NCBI GenBank assembly: GCA_001600055.1
Contig: BCIV01000005.1
Span: forward strand, 1,012,228-1,076,227
DNA length: 64,000 bases
From: Filobasidium wieringae
Lineage: Eukaryota; Basidiomycota; Tremellomycetes; Filobasidiales; Filobasidiaceae
Direction of reading: 5' to 3'
Both the position numbers and the translations under genes were made by a program. The notes beneath the pieces were generated by a model that did no database searches, was not told the origin of the DNA, and saw only the letters and a program-made list of their open reading frames with translations. Each line of letters opens with the position of its first letter. The stretch's first letter is position 1. Of the stretch, positions 31,255 through 41,896 are shown piece by piece.

Positions 31255-32430
31255 TCACGCGAGTTCCTTGCCTCGAACAAAAGTCCCGACGATCTTTGCA
31301 AACTCCTGACCCTATACGTGCGGCAGGAAATCGAGAAATCGAGAAAAGACATCAGCGGCCCGTCCTCTTTCCTCTCTCATCGAAAAAAACCGGCTGACCT
31401 GGTACTTGGCGATCCCCTTCTCAGTCTCGCTAGGTTGTCTCGACCCGTCACCTGCGGCAATGGCCGCCGCACCCCAGGCCGAACCACCTTCGACCCTATC
31501 GAGGACGTTGAGATCGGCATTGGCGTATCCGCTAGCGTGCACGTCAGGGGGGGGGGGGGGGATCATATTCAGCGGTCATGACCAGAAAAAAGAAAACGAA
31601 ATCAACGCCCGAGGGGGTACGTACAGAGGGACGAACAAGATCCCATGATGAGCGAAGAACGGGATGGTCGTCAAAGCGGTCGTCTCCTGACCGCCATGTT
31701 GACTGGCGGTACTGGTAAAGATCGCCCCGAACTTGCCGATGAGAGCACCGGACGCCCAGAGTCCGCCGGTGGCATCGAAAAAGGCGGAGACTTGGGCGGG
31801 GGTACGGCCGTACCGGGTTGGGAAACCTAGGAGGAATCCCTGTGTGCGGTGGACGGTCGAGTGAGCGGGGGGAGAAGAGAAGTAGAGCGGGCGAGAGAGA
31901 ACTCGTCAACGCTCAATCCGATCGTAGATGAAACAACACACCCGACTCACGTCCAACTCCTTTAGGTCTTCCGGCTTGATGATAGGGTACTTTGGCTCGA
32001 GGGATTGACCTGCGTACATCTTACTGAGGACCTCCTTGGGTAGGGTTTCTTGGCTGTGCGAGAGGGCGTGGAAGGAAGGAGAGAAGCAGGAAGTAGCGGA
32101 GTACGGAGTATGGAAAGTGGATAGAGGAGAGTAGAAGAGGGACGAAAAGCAGAAAGAAAGAGAAATCGTGTAATCGGGGACAAAGCATCAATAACCCCCC
32201 TGCCCAATATCGACCCGTGCGCGACTCACATCTGAAAAGGCCTAACTTCAGCTCCAGTACTCTCCACCCCCCTACAATCCCAGCCTCACGATCAGTCCCG
32301 CGAACGATGAAAGGAAACGAAACGAAAGGAAACGAATCGGATCGGGAGAAACGCACTTTATGATCTCCTCTGCCAATTGGTGGACATGGCCGTAAGTGGA
32401 ATAAAAGATGACTCCGATTTTAGCTGGCAT
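31255..32430 (-). CDS. NAD(P)H:quinone oxidoreductase, WrbA/Pst2 type
   Basis: Flavodoxin-like FMN enzyme that makes two-electron reductions of quinones, a stress-defence role, often at the eisosome or cytosol in fungi. The start at 32430 gives [20 protein letters not shown] (phosphate-binding loop YSTYGHV). Next come [97 protein letters not shown] and a final exon [18 protein letters not shown] with TGA at 31255-31257. Introns are short GT-AG. Two TCACGTGA boxes (32678, 32718) lie upstream. Confidence 0.93.
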
Positions 32431-32785
32431 CGTGTCTGTTCCCAGGGGAGAGCGGATGGTCAGTCCAGGTCGTGGTATCAACCGGTCAGAGCTCACTTTG
32501 TGCTGTGGTTTTGCTCGAATGAACGATCGACGTTGAGAATTCGATGATCTCCGATGTCGAGAGAGTGTTTATATCGAAAGTCAAGGCGGGTGAACCAGAA
32601 GTCTCAGCTCTGACCTCCAAGCGGTTAGTCATCTTTCACAGGGCGCTAGCGATGGATAGCAATCGTTCACACGCAAGTCACGTGACGCTGATGATCCATC
32701 ATTCTCATAGGAACAAATCACGTGATCATCAATGGACAAACGGGGGGTCGTCATCATTCGCACATCCGCACATTCGCACACTCCG

Positions 32786-34328
32786 TCAACCTCTCCTCTG
32801 GATCTCTTCCAATAACACTCCCATTCGTTTCCCCAACAACGGTTGGCCCCTTCCTCTCGAACTCGTGCTCGTGCCGGTGCGGGTGCCCGATCCAAACCCA
32901 CCCCGACCCACCCCATTCCCATTCCCATTCTTCCGGGGCGTGACGGACCTCGAACCCTTCTTCTCACCCTCTTCTGGCACCCTCCCCACCCCCCTCTCGG
33001 CTCGTCGAGCGGCCAATCGAGTTCGACCGGGATGGACCGCTCCCGCCCCCGTCCCCGCCCCCGGTCCTGCCCGCGACCGTGGGCCAGAGAGATAGGCATC
33101 CCGTTTCATCTCCCTCAACTCCCTCTCGCTCTCTTCCCTCGTCCCCCAGCTGGAACGGGAGGAGAGCGAGGGAAGGGGATGACTGTGCAGAGGTTTGTTC
33201 CGATAACTAGCTCGGGGGGTGGGGGCGGCCGCGGTAGGTTCCGCTCCGGATTGCGATTGCGATTGCGATTGCGACAGTGACGATCTCTGAACACCCCAAG
33301 CGATCCTCCCCCCCATCCCCGACCCTGGTGCACCGGGGGCAGGACCGAGTGAAGCGGCATTAGGATTCCCCGGATCTAATTTCAGTTTCCTCCCTCCTCC
33401 CTCCCGTCCATCTCTCCCCTGTCCTCGTCCCTGCAGGCGTCCTTGCTCTCGAGCGCCCGGTCGGGGGGTGTAAGGTAGACTCCCTGGCGTGAGGTATTGG
33501 TTGGAGGGGTTCTTGGAGGTCGTCGGATCACGCCGGTTTGATGATGATGGTGGTGGGGAGGGGGAGGGGGAAGCGGGGACGGGTCCCGCTCGGTTTTCTT
33601 CCCTGCTCAATCCCGTTTGGAAGAAATCGTCATCCCCCTCATCCTCGTCGTCATCGTCCTCGTTCCCAGGTCGAACGGCTCCACCATCCCTCCCCTTCCC
33701 CTTCCCCTTCCCCTTCCCCTTCCCCTTCCTGGTCGATCGAGGGGAACGTTCTTCACCCGACTCTAATTCGGACTCGTCACTCTCGCTCTCCGCCGTGGCT
33801 CTTGCGAGGTTATGCTTGGCGTTTGTTGATGATGACGATGAGGGTGCGGTGGGGGTGGGGGTGGATTTGGAAGGTCTCGAGCGTTTATGTACCGTCCCGT
33901 CCTTCTCGATCTTTCCCGTCCCTGTCGTGGTCGTGGTCGGATCGTTTTTATTGATATTGTAATTGGAACTGGACCCAGCCCCTCTTGTTAGTCGGGAAGA
34001 AGACAATCCTTCCTTCTTCAACGTCTTGGCGAACGTCTTTTTGATCCGGGCTCGTTCGATCAGGGATTCTTTCAGTTTCTTGGCTGTGAGCGTAGCGTTG
34101 GGACAGGAAAGGGGTTGGAATGGATGATGATGATGGGGGAGATGAAAAGTGAATGAATTGTCAGTTGATTGTTTCCCTCCCGCTCGAATCGACTTGTAGT
34201 GATCTAGGAGAGAGGATGGAAAGCTCACCTTTACCCAGGTAGGCGGTGTGCGGGGCATGGGAGGGGATCACCCTGAACCCGTTGTTCGATGGTTTACTTG
34301 GGTTTTTGGATCGGCCTCGGGATGACAT
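32786..34328 (-). CDS. FYV7: FYV7-like rRNA processing protein with long disordered tail
   Basis: Nucleolar factor for 40S/18S rRNA maturation. The start at 34328 (MSSRGRSKNPSKPSNNGFRV) runs to HAPHTAYLGK. A GT-AG intron then joins to AKKLKESLIERARIKKTFAK, which with YLGK is the family signature. The remaining 400 residues are low complexity: KGKGKGKGKGKG, an acidic DDDDEDEGDDD patch, SQSQSQSQS, and Arg/Gly-rich stretches to the end (LGKRMGVLLEEIQRRG, TGA 32786-32788). Yeast FYV7 is about 150 aa, so this is about three times longer. The end LLEEIQ is helical and may be a conserved short motif. Confidence 0.75.
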
Positions 34329-34678
34329 GGTGGGCGGTAGCTTGACTAGGGGTGTGGGTCGAGGTCGAGGTCGAGGTAGGGAGGTGGTGGATGGAGAGAG
34401 GGAGAGGAAGAGGAGGGAAGGGTCGAGGACGATGCGATGCGGTGATCAAGGTCGAAGCGATGTGCCCTCTGAATTTCATTTCACGTGATCGATCTCCTTT
34501 CACACGCGTCCGCCAGGTCGAGCGAGGTCGATCACATCGCTTTCATTCCACTTCATCCAGCTCGCTCTTTCCCTTCCCCTCCCTCGCTGTTCCCTCTGCC
34601 CCTCCCTCCCCTCCCCCACCGACACCACACCACATCGACGCACAGCGAACAGCTTCCAGAAGGACCCCTTGATTTTGA
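34329..34678. promoter_or_regulatory. Bidirectional promoter FYV7 / eIF1-like gene, TCACGTGA box
   Basis: A 350-bp gap between divergent genes with a perfect TCACGTGA palindrome at 34481-34488, a Cbf1/bHLH-type E-box. A C/T-rich leader follows before the plus-strand ATG. Confidence 0.5.
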
Positions 34679-36167
34679 ATGTCAGCTGAACGTGAGTCCT
34701 CCCGGCTCTGTCAAGGGGGAAGAAAGATGTTGATGGTCTTTTTCTTGTTTTTTTGGCTTTGCGTTTCGACGGTGTTTGGTTTGGGTCGTTGTGATGGAAT
34801 ACTTGGATGGGGTGGATTGGAACGGACGGACGGGGATGGATTGTGAACGCTGGGAAATGGACTGGTTTGGTCACTCGGATGATCGTCATGGATCCACGGA
34901 CAACGCCACCTCGTCCTCTCCCCTCCCTTTCCTCCCTTTCACATCTCATACCAACTCTCCTCCCACCTGACCAATCGACCCCTCAAACCGCTCATTGTCC
35001 TTTTCAAAACCGACCACTTCCCTCCCACTCGCCCACAGTCTCGAACAAAGTGGACCAACCCGCCCCCAAGAAAAAGCTCGCTCCCGCCGGGGGCATGCTT
35101 AATTTGCAATCCCGAGGTACGTACCCTTTCCCGTCTGTGGTCAGATGTTCTTGGGTCGCGAGAGCGCTGTGCAGAGTTCTTGCGAAGGGGGAAGCTGATT
35201 GGGGTTATACCTTCCTTTTCACGTCATCGGATTCACTTGGAATCGCTCCGTCCTGATTCCTTCCTTCTCCCACCCGCGAATCTACATCTCGCGCTTTTCA
35301 ATTCCCCACCTTCTCCCTCTTCACACCCCCCCGCACTCGCAGACCCATTCGCAGACGCAGACTTCGGATCCTCCTCCTCCGCGGGGGCCAAAGCCAACGC
35401 TTCCAGGACCGGAACGCCAAAGGTCGATGAGGATCTGGGCGGGGTGGCCGGTGGGAAGATTCATATTCGTACGTCCGTCGTTATTTACGAAGTCGTTCGG
35501 GGGACCGGGAGGGGGGTGTTGATCCTTTTCTCCTCCACTTTTCTTTTTTTGGCAATGCGATGCGATTGGCGATACGATTGAAATGCGCAGGTATTCAACA
35601 ACGTAATGGACGAAAGACGTTGACTACCGTACAAGGCCTGGACAAGGCTTACGATCCCAAGAAGATCTTGAAGGCTTTCAAGAAGGTCAGTCTTGGTCGT
35701 CAGGGTTTTAGCAGGTTGGAGGACGAGGCTGATGGGGTTTTGATTCATCTCCATCGTCATCGTCTCGCTGGGCTGTACTTCCGCACATCCGCTTGACTTC
35801 CTCCACCTGCCCTCCGCCCCCTCTCCCTCACCCCCTCGCCTTTCGCCCCGCTCACACCCACCTCACAGGAATTCGCATGCAACGGCAACGTCGTTTCCTC
35901 CGAAGAAGCCGAGGCGGAGAACACCCCGACCGAACCCGTACCCGCAGGGAAGAGCAAACCCAACTTTGGACAGGTCATCCAGTTGCAAGGCGATCAGAGG
36001 AACGCCGTCAGGGACTTTTTGGTAGGGACCGGGATCGTCTCGGAGAAGGAAGCCAAGGAGAAGATTCAGATGTACGTTCTGGCTGCGTCCTGTGTTGTGC
36101 ATTGGCCATGGGGGACGGGGCTGATGCGATTTCTCCCCCCCTTTTTTCCCTTAGTCACGGACATTAA
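34679..36167 (+). CDS. SUI1: SUI1-domain translation initiation factor (eIF1)
   Basis: Helps the 43S complex select the AUG start codon. Five or more exons. MSAEL, then SNKVDQPAPKKKLAPAGGML, then DPFADADFGSSSSAG, then HIRIQQRNGRKTLTTVQGLD with KAYDPKKILKAFKK (core SUI1), then EFACNGNVVSSEEAE, an insertion rich in Glu/Pro (ENTPTEPVPAGKSK), then GQVIQLQGDQRNAVRDFLVG and a last exon IHGH with TAA at 36165-36167. Usual eIF1 has EFACNGTVI directly before E.GEVIQLQGDQR. Here the loop between them is about 20 residues longer and the N-terminal linker is also extended. The SUI1 call is firm. Confidence 0.93.
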
Positions 36168-36473
36168 ACTTTCCATCTTCATCTCTACGATCTATCCTGC
36201 CTGTTTTATGCTTTAATGATCCCCCTGATTCCTGGTATTCCAGTTGGCGACTTGCGCCCTTTGTCACGTATGTCATCTATATATGCATCGGTTCTGGTCC
36301 TTCCCCCCGGCGGACATCGCGTTCGTCTACACGAACAAGTCGATCGTTCGATCCCGCCCGTTCCGAACACTTTGATTTCGTTCGTCTTTGCTGAAAGCTG
36401 GGACTCCTCATTCAACGTGAATCCCTCCGGTTTGCAAAGGTAGTACCGTTTCTCCAAATTGTCGACGAACAGT
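36168..36473. other. Intergenic
   Basis: No gene seen on the plus strand. The minus strand stays open through much of it downstream of the flavohemoglobin remnant (VDNLEKRYYLCKPEGFTLNE), without recognisable homology. Confidence 0.4.
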
Positions 36474-36701
36474 TTACTCACCCGTTTCATCCAGCTCTTG
36501 CGGGTCCAATAACAGAGATTCAGCCAACGCAGAAGCCTGTGACCGTCGATCTGGCTTGCGGTATTGAACGAATTGTTCAGTTCCGGGTGGTCGGTCAGCA
36601 TGTTTTTGTGAAAGGTGGTGGTGATCGTCTTGCCATGCATGCGCTCCTAGCACTGAGACTGTCGATTTGATTATCCTGATTTGTTCTTTTGTGAGGGACA
36701 C
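36474..36701 (-). pseudogene. Flavohemoglobin N-terminal remnant
   Basis: Globin-domain sequence of a nitric-oxide dioxygenase is clear but broken. The expected start codon is GTG, then SLTKEQIRIIKSTVSVLGA in one frame, HGKTITTTFHKNMLTDHPEL with NNSFNTASQIDGH in a second frame, and ALAESLLLDPQELDETG in the first frame again. The first shift coincides with a GCATGCAT duplication, the second with one missing base after GGTCAC. The heme-proximal His region and the FAD/NAD reductase domain are not found downstream. It is a dead fragment, not a working gene. Confidence 0.75.
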
Positions 36702-36811
36702 CTTTCTTGGTCGACGATTGATGACGAGTGTCGAAGAGGATGGACCGTTAGCGATCTTGTCAAATGGATTGTTGCCCCTATATATCCTCTGATTCGTAAT
36801 ATCAGCCCTTG

Positions 36812-37344
36812 ATGAAAAGAAGCCGAGTGATCAAAGTTCCTGCTGGTTCCAAATCCGGAATTGCCCAGCGTGAGCAGTCAGTCATCCAATCCTCTTCCTC
36901 ACGTTAGTTTGGACGTAAATCCCCTCAGTATACCCACCAACACATCATTTACGTTCAATAGTGTTACGGCCGAGCGTTGCCGAGAGGAAACAGGTCGGTG
37001 AAATGAAGATCTCTGCGGCTTCACCGGAGGAGAGGGAGGAGCGGCACGGATGTATCATCTGTGGTCGTGAGAGATGCTTGACCGTACAGATCGAGACTCC
37101 GTTCTCACGATCTCAAGGATTAGAAGTATCAGTATGGAACTGTCATACAAAACAGAACGCATCAAGGCGCGTCATCCCGAAAATGGAAACTCTCACCAAT
37201 AGCAAGCCTCGAAACGGAGCAAGTACAGGCAAGTACACTTCCTTCAACTTACCTTATCAGCCATATTTGTCGTTCCAATTTACGAGAGGGATCGTTCATA
37301 ACGCTCGAAAATCGGATCAATCCACCACGATCGCAAGCGGATAG
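36812..37344 (+). CDS. Small hypothetical Cys-containing protein
   Basis: ATG at 36812 begins MKRSRVIKVPAGSKSGIAQ. A GT-AG intron (36870-36961) joins in phase to LLRPSVAERKQVGEMKISAA, EEREERHGCIICGRERCLTV and further sequence to TAG at 37342-37344. CIICGRERC could be half a zinc site. The later part is less convincing and may be intronic or have another splice form. It reads in the same direction as the allantoinase gene, 180 bp upstream. Function unknown. Confidence 0.4.
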
Positions 37345-37523
37345 GATAGATAAGAGAGATAGGATGTTCCCGACGCCCGCACCAGAAGCGCGAAGGCGTT
37401 CGGGAAGTTACCGACAGCGTCATGCTTATAGCTTTGACCAGCTGTCGTTTTTGACCATATATATCGGCTGATCGACTGCTCAGTGGATTGTAGATTGTGG
37501 CTGGGCTACACAGTATCAAGACT

Positions 37524-38803
37524 ATGGATCAGAAAATTAACAGCACAGAATATGGCCCTCGAGATCTAGTAGGATATGGTCCCAAACCCCCAAAGTAAGC
37601 CGCCAGGAGCGAATTGTTTCACGCATGCATCTCATATGATCCAGTCCACCCTATCCAGTCCAAACTGGCCAGGAGGGGCCAAGATAGCTATCCAAGTGGT
37701 TTTGAACTAGTCCGTACTTGCTGTATCATAAAATGAGCGTTCCAACGCTGATCTGATTCTTCTATCTTAGTGAAGAAGGCTCAGAGGTTTCGATTCTCAA
37801 CGGAGACCCACACTCGGAATCAGTAGCTAGCGAGCTGGGACCCGGTGTTCCCAAGATGATTGGGGAACGTAATGTCAATATCGAATCGTTGTACGAATAC
37901 GGATCTCGGGCGGGAGTATGGAGGATATTACGATTACTCAAGAGTTACGGGATAAAGTGTACAAGCTATATGGTTGGGATGGCATTACTACAGAATCCTG
38001 AAGTGGGAAAGTGGTTAGATAGAGAGGAATGCGAAATTGCTAGGTGCGTACAGCTACATTCTATACGGGAACGTTTGAGCTAAATTATCGCCAGCAGTCA
38101 TGGTTGGCGGTGGGTAGATCGTAGCGGATGGTCAGAAGAGGAAGAGGTGGAAAATATTAAAAGGGCTGTTCAAGGTAAGCTTCGAACGAGCACTGGCTGC
38201 GCTCGGGTGCTGACTCGGTTCTCATGCATAAGCTATTCAAGAAACTACGGGCAAACCTCCGGTAGGCTTCTACTACGGTATGGTCGCTTCTCGAGCTGGA
38301 GCTCGTTCTCGTCACCTGGTCGTCAAAACGTTCAAAGAGCTCGGCCTGGACTTGAAATACTATAGCGACGATTATTCAGACGATCTGCCCCATTGGATTC
38401 CGCGCCCTGGTGGAAAAAGGGAGGAAGGTTTGCTACTGATTCCATATACGTGAGTAAGGATCTAGTCTTGATGCCGGAAGGAGCCGGCTGACACCAGGCG
38501 GCTATCAGGCTCGACACGAATGACTGTAAATGTAATGGATATCAATCTTTCACCTCACCGGACGACTTTTCTTCCTATCTGATAGGAGCGTTCAACGAGC
38601 TCTACGCTGAAGGCTTAGAAGGTTCACCGAAAATGCTATCTATCGGTCTACACGCGCGGATAGTGGGAAGGCCGGCGAGATTAGCAGGTTTGAGGAAGTT
38701 CTTGGATCACGTCAGAGGGAAAGAAGGAGTTTGGTTTGCCACCAGGGAAGAGATTGCTGAACATTGGATGAAGGAGCACCCGTATGTACCCGAACAGCCA
38801 TGA
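37524..38803 (+). CDS. PuuE-type allantoinase (polysaccharide deacetylase fold)
   Basis: Metal-dependent hydrolase of the NodB/polysaccharide-deacetylase superfamily, PuuE branch, which opens the allantoin ring to allantoate. Six exons join to STEYGPRDLVGYGPKPPN, PNWPGGAKIAIQVVLNYEEG, SEVSILNGDP, RNVNIESLYEYGSRAGVWR, CTSYMVGMALLQNPEVG, CEIASHGWRWVD, TGKPPVGFYYGMVASRARAR, HWIPRPGGKREEGLLLIPY, TLDTNDCKC and SIGLHARIVGRPARLAGLRK. The order and spacing match PuuE closely. Stop TGA 38801-38803. It converges with the ureidoglycolate lyase gene, whose stop is 30 bp away. A chitin deacetylase role is the alternative, but NYEEG and the absent signal peptide favour allantoinase. Confidence 0.88.
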
Positions 38804-38832
38804 ACGGCAAGGTGTATAGATTGTATGATGGA

Positions 38833-39526
38833 TCAAAACAGTATGCGCACCGGCTCGGTCAAGGGATACAGCTCGCAGTCTTCGTTTCCAACTCCATTTC
38901 CGAACTGAAATATCGTAAAGTCTGTGGTCTGATATCCTTTTAAAGCTCAGTCGGCCGTTTATAGCGAGATCATGCGGAAAGCTCTTACCCCTGCAAGAAC
39001 ACACATTGGAGCATGCCACGCGTTCTCCTTGTAACATACACCTTCATTTCCGTACACCGTGAACGCTTGTAACGTAGCTAAATCGGGTTTATCTGTTGCA
39101 GGATCATTTTCCGCAACAACCACGAGGTATTGTTTGGGTTGTTTTGGATCTCCACCCAAAGGAGAGAATGCCTGTGAAGTAAAAGGGTGCCTGGAGTCTC
39201 ATGTGATTAGCGCAGTGCTACTCATAGTAAAGTTCACATGCCTACCTCTCCAGCATGTCGATCAAGACCACACCCATCACCCTTCCGCTCACCATTTCTC
39301 TTTTGATTTCCCGCGGCGTATTCCTTGAGCTAGACATGATTGCTCTACCTGGTAACCCACTTGGTGCCATGTAATAATTGTTGACGCATTCTACAATATC
39401 AGCTGTTCTAGTAGACGTTCCTCCGTTCCCGATCGCAGTCTTGGATGTCGTCAGGACCGGCGAGATGATCGATAGATTCGATGGAGTAGTGGTTGGGTGC
39501 AAAGGCTTAGCGGCAAATGTAGGCAT
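38833..39526 (-). CDS. DAL3: Ureidoglycolate lyase (DAL3-like)
   Basis: Splits ureidoglycolate into glyoxylate and urea, the last ureide step of purine degradation. The start MPTFAAKPLHPTTTPSN at 39526 fits the family opening (an earlier in-frame codon is GTG, not used). Exon 1 ends VMGVVLIDMLER; exon 2 is HPFTSQAFSPLGGDPKQPKQ, YLVVVAENDP, PDLATLQAFTVYGNEGVCYK and ENAWHAPMCVLAG. Exon 3 is TTDFTIFQFGNGVGNEDCEL ending at TGA 38833-38835. The AFSPLG, GNEGV.Y and W.APM strings are family hallmarks. Three CRE-like TACGTCA repeats lie about 190-215 bp upstream of the ATG. Confidence 0.9.
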
Positions 39527-39713
39527 GTTTGAGGTATGGGCTTTTTTCTCCAAAGAGATCTCTGGCACAGCCGGCGTTGTGATGAGTGGTTCCTCGTATC
39601 AGAAATCCAGGACTTAGGTATGGCATGGCATATATACACTTTTGCAATAATTGGTCCGGTCCGAACATTCCTTATCATCGGATCTCGCCTATGCCTCGGA
39701 ACGTTTCACAATC

Positions 39714-39741
39714 TACGTCATTTACGTCATTTACGTCATTT
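39714..39741. promoter_or_regulatory. Triple tandem TACGTCATT (CRE-like) repeat
   Basis: Three perfect consecutive 9-bp units containing TACGTCA, the ATF/CREB core. They overlap the last codon and stop of the dihydropyrimidinase gene and lie in the upstream region of the ureidoglycolate lyase gene. Confidence 0.7.
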
Positions 39742-41556
39742 TGTCAATCCGATCGAGATAGCTGAGCTCGAGATCAACATCCTGAGTCATAGACGAAGGA
39801 CCTCTTTTCAGGTATTGACCCCATCCAGGTGTGGCAACGATGCCCTCGTTATCTCTGTCCCATGCTATGCGCCCTCCTAAAATCGTATATCTCGGCCAAT
39901 TCGTGACGGGCGTTCCCTCGAAAGGCGTGTAGTCTGTTCAAGAACGATCAGGTTTATGCCGATGGTTTAGCGTCCCCACATACTACTTACCAATGTCATG
40001 ATGAAGCATGTCGTTTGTTATCGAATTGACAGTGCAACTTCCTGGTGGATACCAGATGACGATATCAGCATCCATCCCAGGCGCGATTTCCCCTTTACGA
40101 TCCTGCAACCCGTAAAGCCTAGCGGGCTGGGAGCAACATATTTCCACGAATCGCTGTGCATGAACTGGTAAAGGGGATGGGAGCCGGCTTGAAAACCCGC
40201 TAAAATTGTTTTCCTCCTCAAAATAGTATCACTCACTCCTTCTTTGTTCTACCCCGTAGCTCATAAGCAGTGGCAACCTAGTTTCCAGCCCCGATAGCCC
40301 GTTAGGGGTTCTAGTGAAATCCATGCCACCATGTTCACCCATCTTTCCCTTCTTTTTCCCCATTGTGTGGTCGTACTTGCCTGGAGCATGATCAGAGGAG
40401 ATTACGGTCACAGTCCCATTCTTCACTCCTTTCCAGACCGCGTCCAAATCCGACTTGTTCTCTCGTAAAGGCGGAGAACAGATCAATTTAGCCCCTTCAT
40501 ACCCTTCCTCCGATTCGTCAATGTAATTATTAGGTTTAAGAGGGATCTGGTTCCCACAGCACCTGCCGGAATGCGGTACTGGCCTCATCGCTTCTGCCAG
40601 GAGCAAAAGGTATTGTGGACAGGTCTCAGCATAGACGGGTTGACCTTCGGTTTGAGCCGCTCGAATGGCAGACATGGCAGCGGCCGAGGAGACATGAACA
40701 AAGAGGACAGGACAGGCCGTCAAGGCGGCAAGACAGAGTGCCCTTTGAGTAGCTTCCGTCTCGACTATAGGTGGTCGGGCGACTGCGTGAAACGCTGGGG
40801 CGGTGAGAGATTTGCTTTGAAGGTGTTCTATAACGCTACAAGGGAACACGATTGCTTGAGCCAAGGTATCAGGCGATTTCGGGGTGGAGCTAAATGCTTA
40901 CAGGTTTACCATATCATCATTCTCGGCATGGACCATCAGGGTCATTTGGAGCTTCCGAGCGGCCATCATAATATCAAGCATCTGCCTATCATTGACTTTC
41001 CTAGCTTCATAAGTCATGTAGACCTTGATCGAGGTGATCCCTTCATCCGACACAAGAACTGGCAATTCTTCCTCCAAGATGACCGGAGTCGGGTTGGTAA
41101 GGATGACATGAAAGGCGTAGTCTGTGTAACATTGTGCTCGAGCTCGTCGGTGGTACTCTTCGATCAATGGGTATAGAGAGAGATCTTGTCGTCTTTGATT
41201 GGCAAATGCTACAATCGTCGTGGTGCCTCCTGCTATAGCACTTCTTGTTCCTGATAAGAAATTGTCCCCTGTATCCGTTCCGGCTGGGTGTTGTAGCTGT
41301 AAATTTAGAATCAGTATAAACCATCTCGCTACGCACGAAAACCGCTCACCTGGCTCAGATGGACATGCGTATCTACACCACCTGGTGTAACGTACGCTCC
41401 TTCTGCGTCTATACATCTCTTCGCCTTCTCAAATGGAATGGAGGAAGCAGACAGGCTCGTGATTTTGCCATGACAGATACCTATCCAGACCGCGGGACCG
41501 TAAATGGCAGCGGAAGTCACAATTCTACCGTTGTGAATGAGGAGGTCGTATTCCAT
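39731..41556 (-). CDS. Dihydropyrimidinase / hydantoinase-type cyclic amidohydrolase
   Basis: Opens cyclic ureides such as dihydrouracil or hydantoin. Start MEYDLLIHNGRIVTSAAIYG. Metal-site landmarks of the family are all present: VTPGGVDTHVHLSQ (HxH), TSIKVYMTYE (carbamylated Lys), MTLMVHAENDD (His), LFVHVSSAAAMSAIRAAQ (His) and VISSDHAPG (Asp). Other strings: PAGTDTGDNFLSGTRSAIAG, VYAETCPQYLLL, AKLICSPPLR, GLETRLPLLMSYGV and GMDADIVIWYPPG. The IKVYMTY context fits dihydropyrimidinase better than DAL1 allantoinase. Last exon ends YLDRIDKMT at TAA (39731-39733). It shares a 340-bp divergent promoter with the Zn2Cys6 gene. Confidence 0.9.
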
Positions 41557-41896
41557 CTTCGTCTTTGTCCTTGTCCGGTAAGTTCGACAGGCCGAGCCAT
41601 GTTGACTACCAGAATCATTCTAGATACCCGCTTTGGTAGCTGGCGAATTATATAATTTCCTGGCTGGCTGTTGGACCATCAAGCATCCTAGCCAAGTCGA
41701 GAAGCATATGGCCTAGGGCGACACCGAGCGATAACGGCTCAAGGCGGTTCCCGATGAGCAGAGATAAGCAATATTATGTCCGGTGATGCATCTATCATCC
41801 AACCGTATGCACAGGCATACTTCTCACAAGCAAACATGGTGATAACATCAGTCCCCGAAGCTTTAACCGTATGTTCCGACGACCAAGGACCGCAAC
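41557..41896. promoter_or_regulatory. Divergent promoter: dihydropyrimidinase / Zn2Cys6 regulator
   Basis: 340 bp between two start codons on opposite strands. No gene within. The shared promoter is the expected place for pathway control, but no motif could be assigned by eye. Confidence 0.45.

Noticed and set aside
33489..33962. Plus-strand open frame of 157 codons
   Set aside because: Antisense shadow of the low-complexity FYV7 tail; composition is Ser/Pro/Phe from the complement of Lys/Gly/Asp repeats.
40229..40864. The amidohydrolase as a DAL1-type allantoinase
   Set aside because: The carbamylated-Lys context IKVYMTY and the HAENDD and SSDHAPG strings fit the dihydropyrimidinase/hydantoinase branch better.
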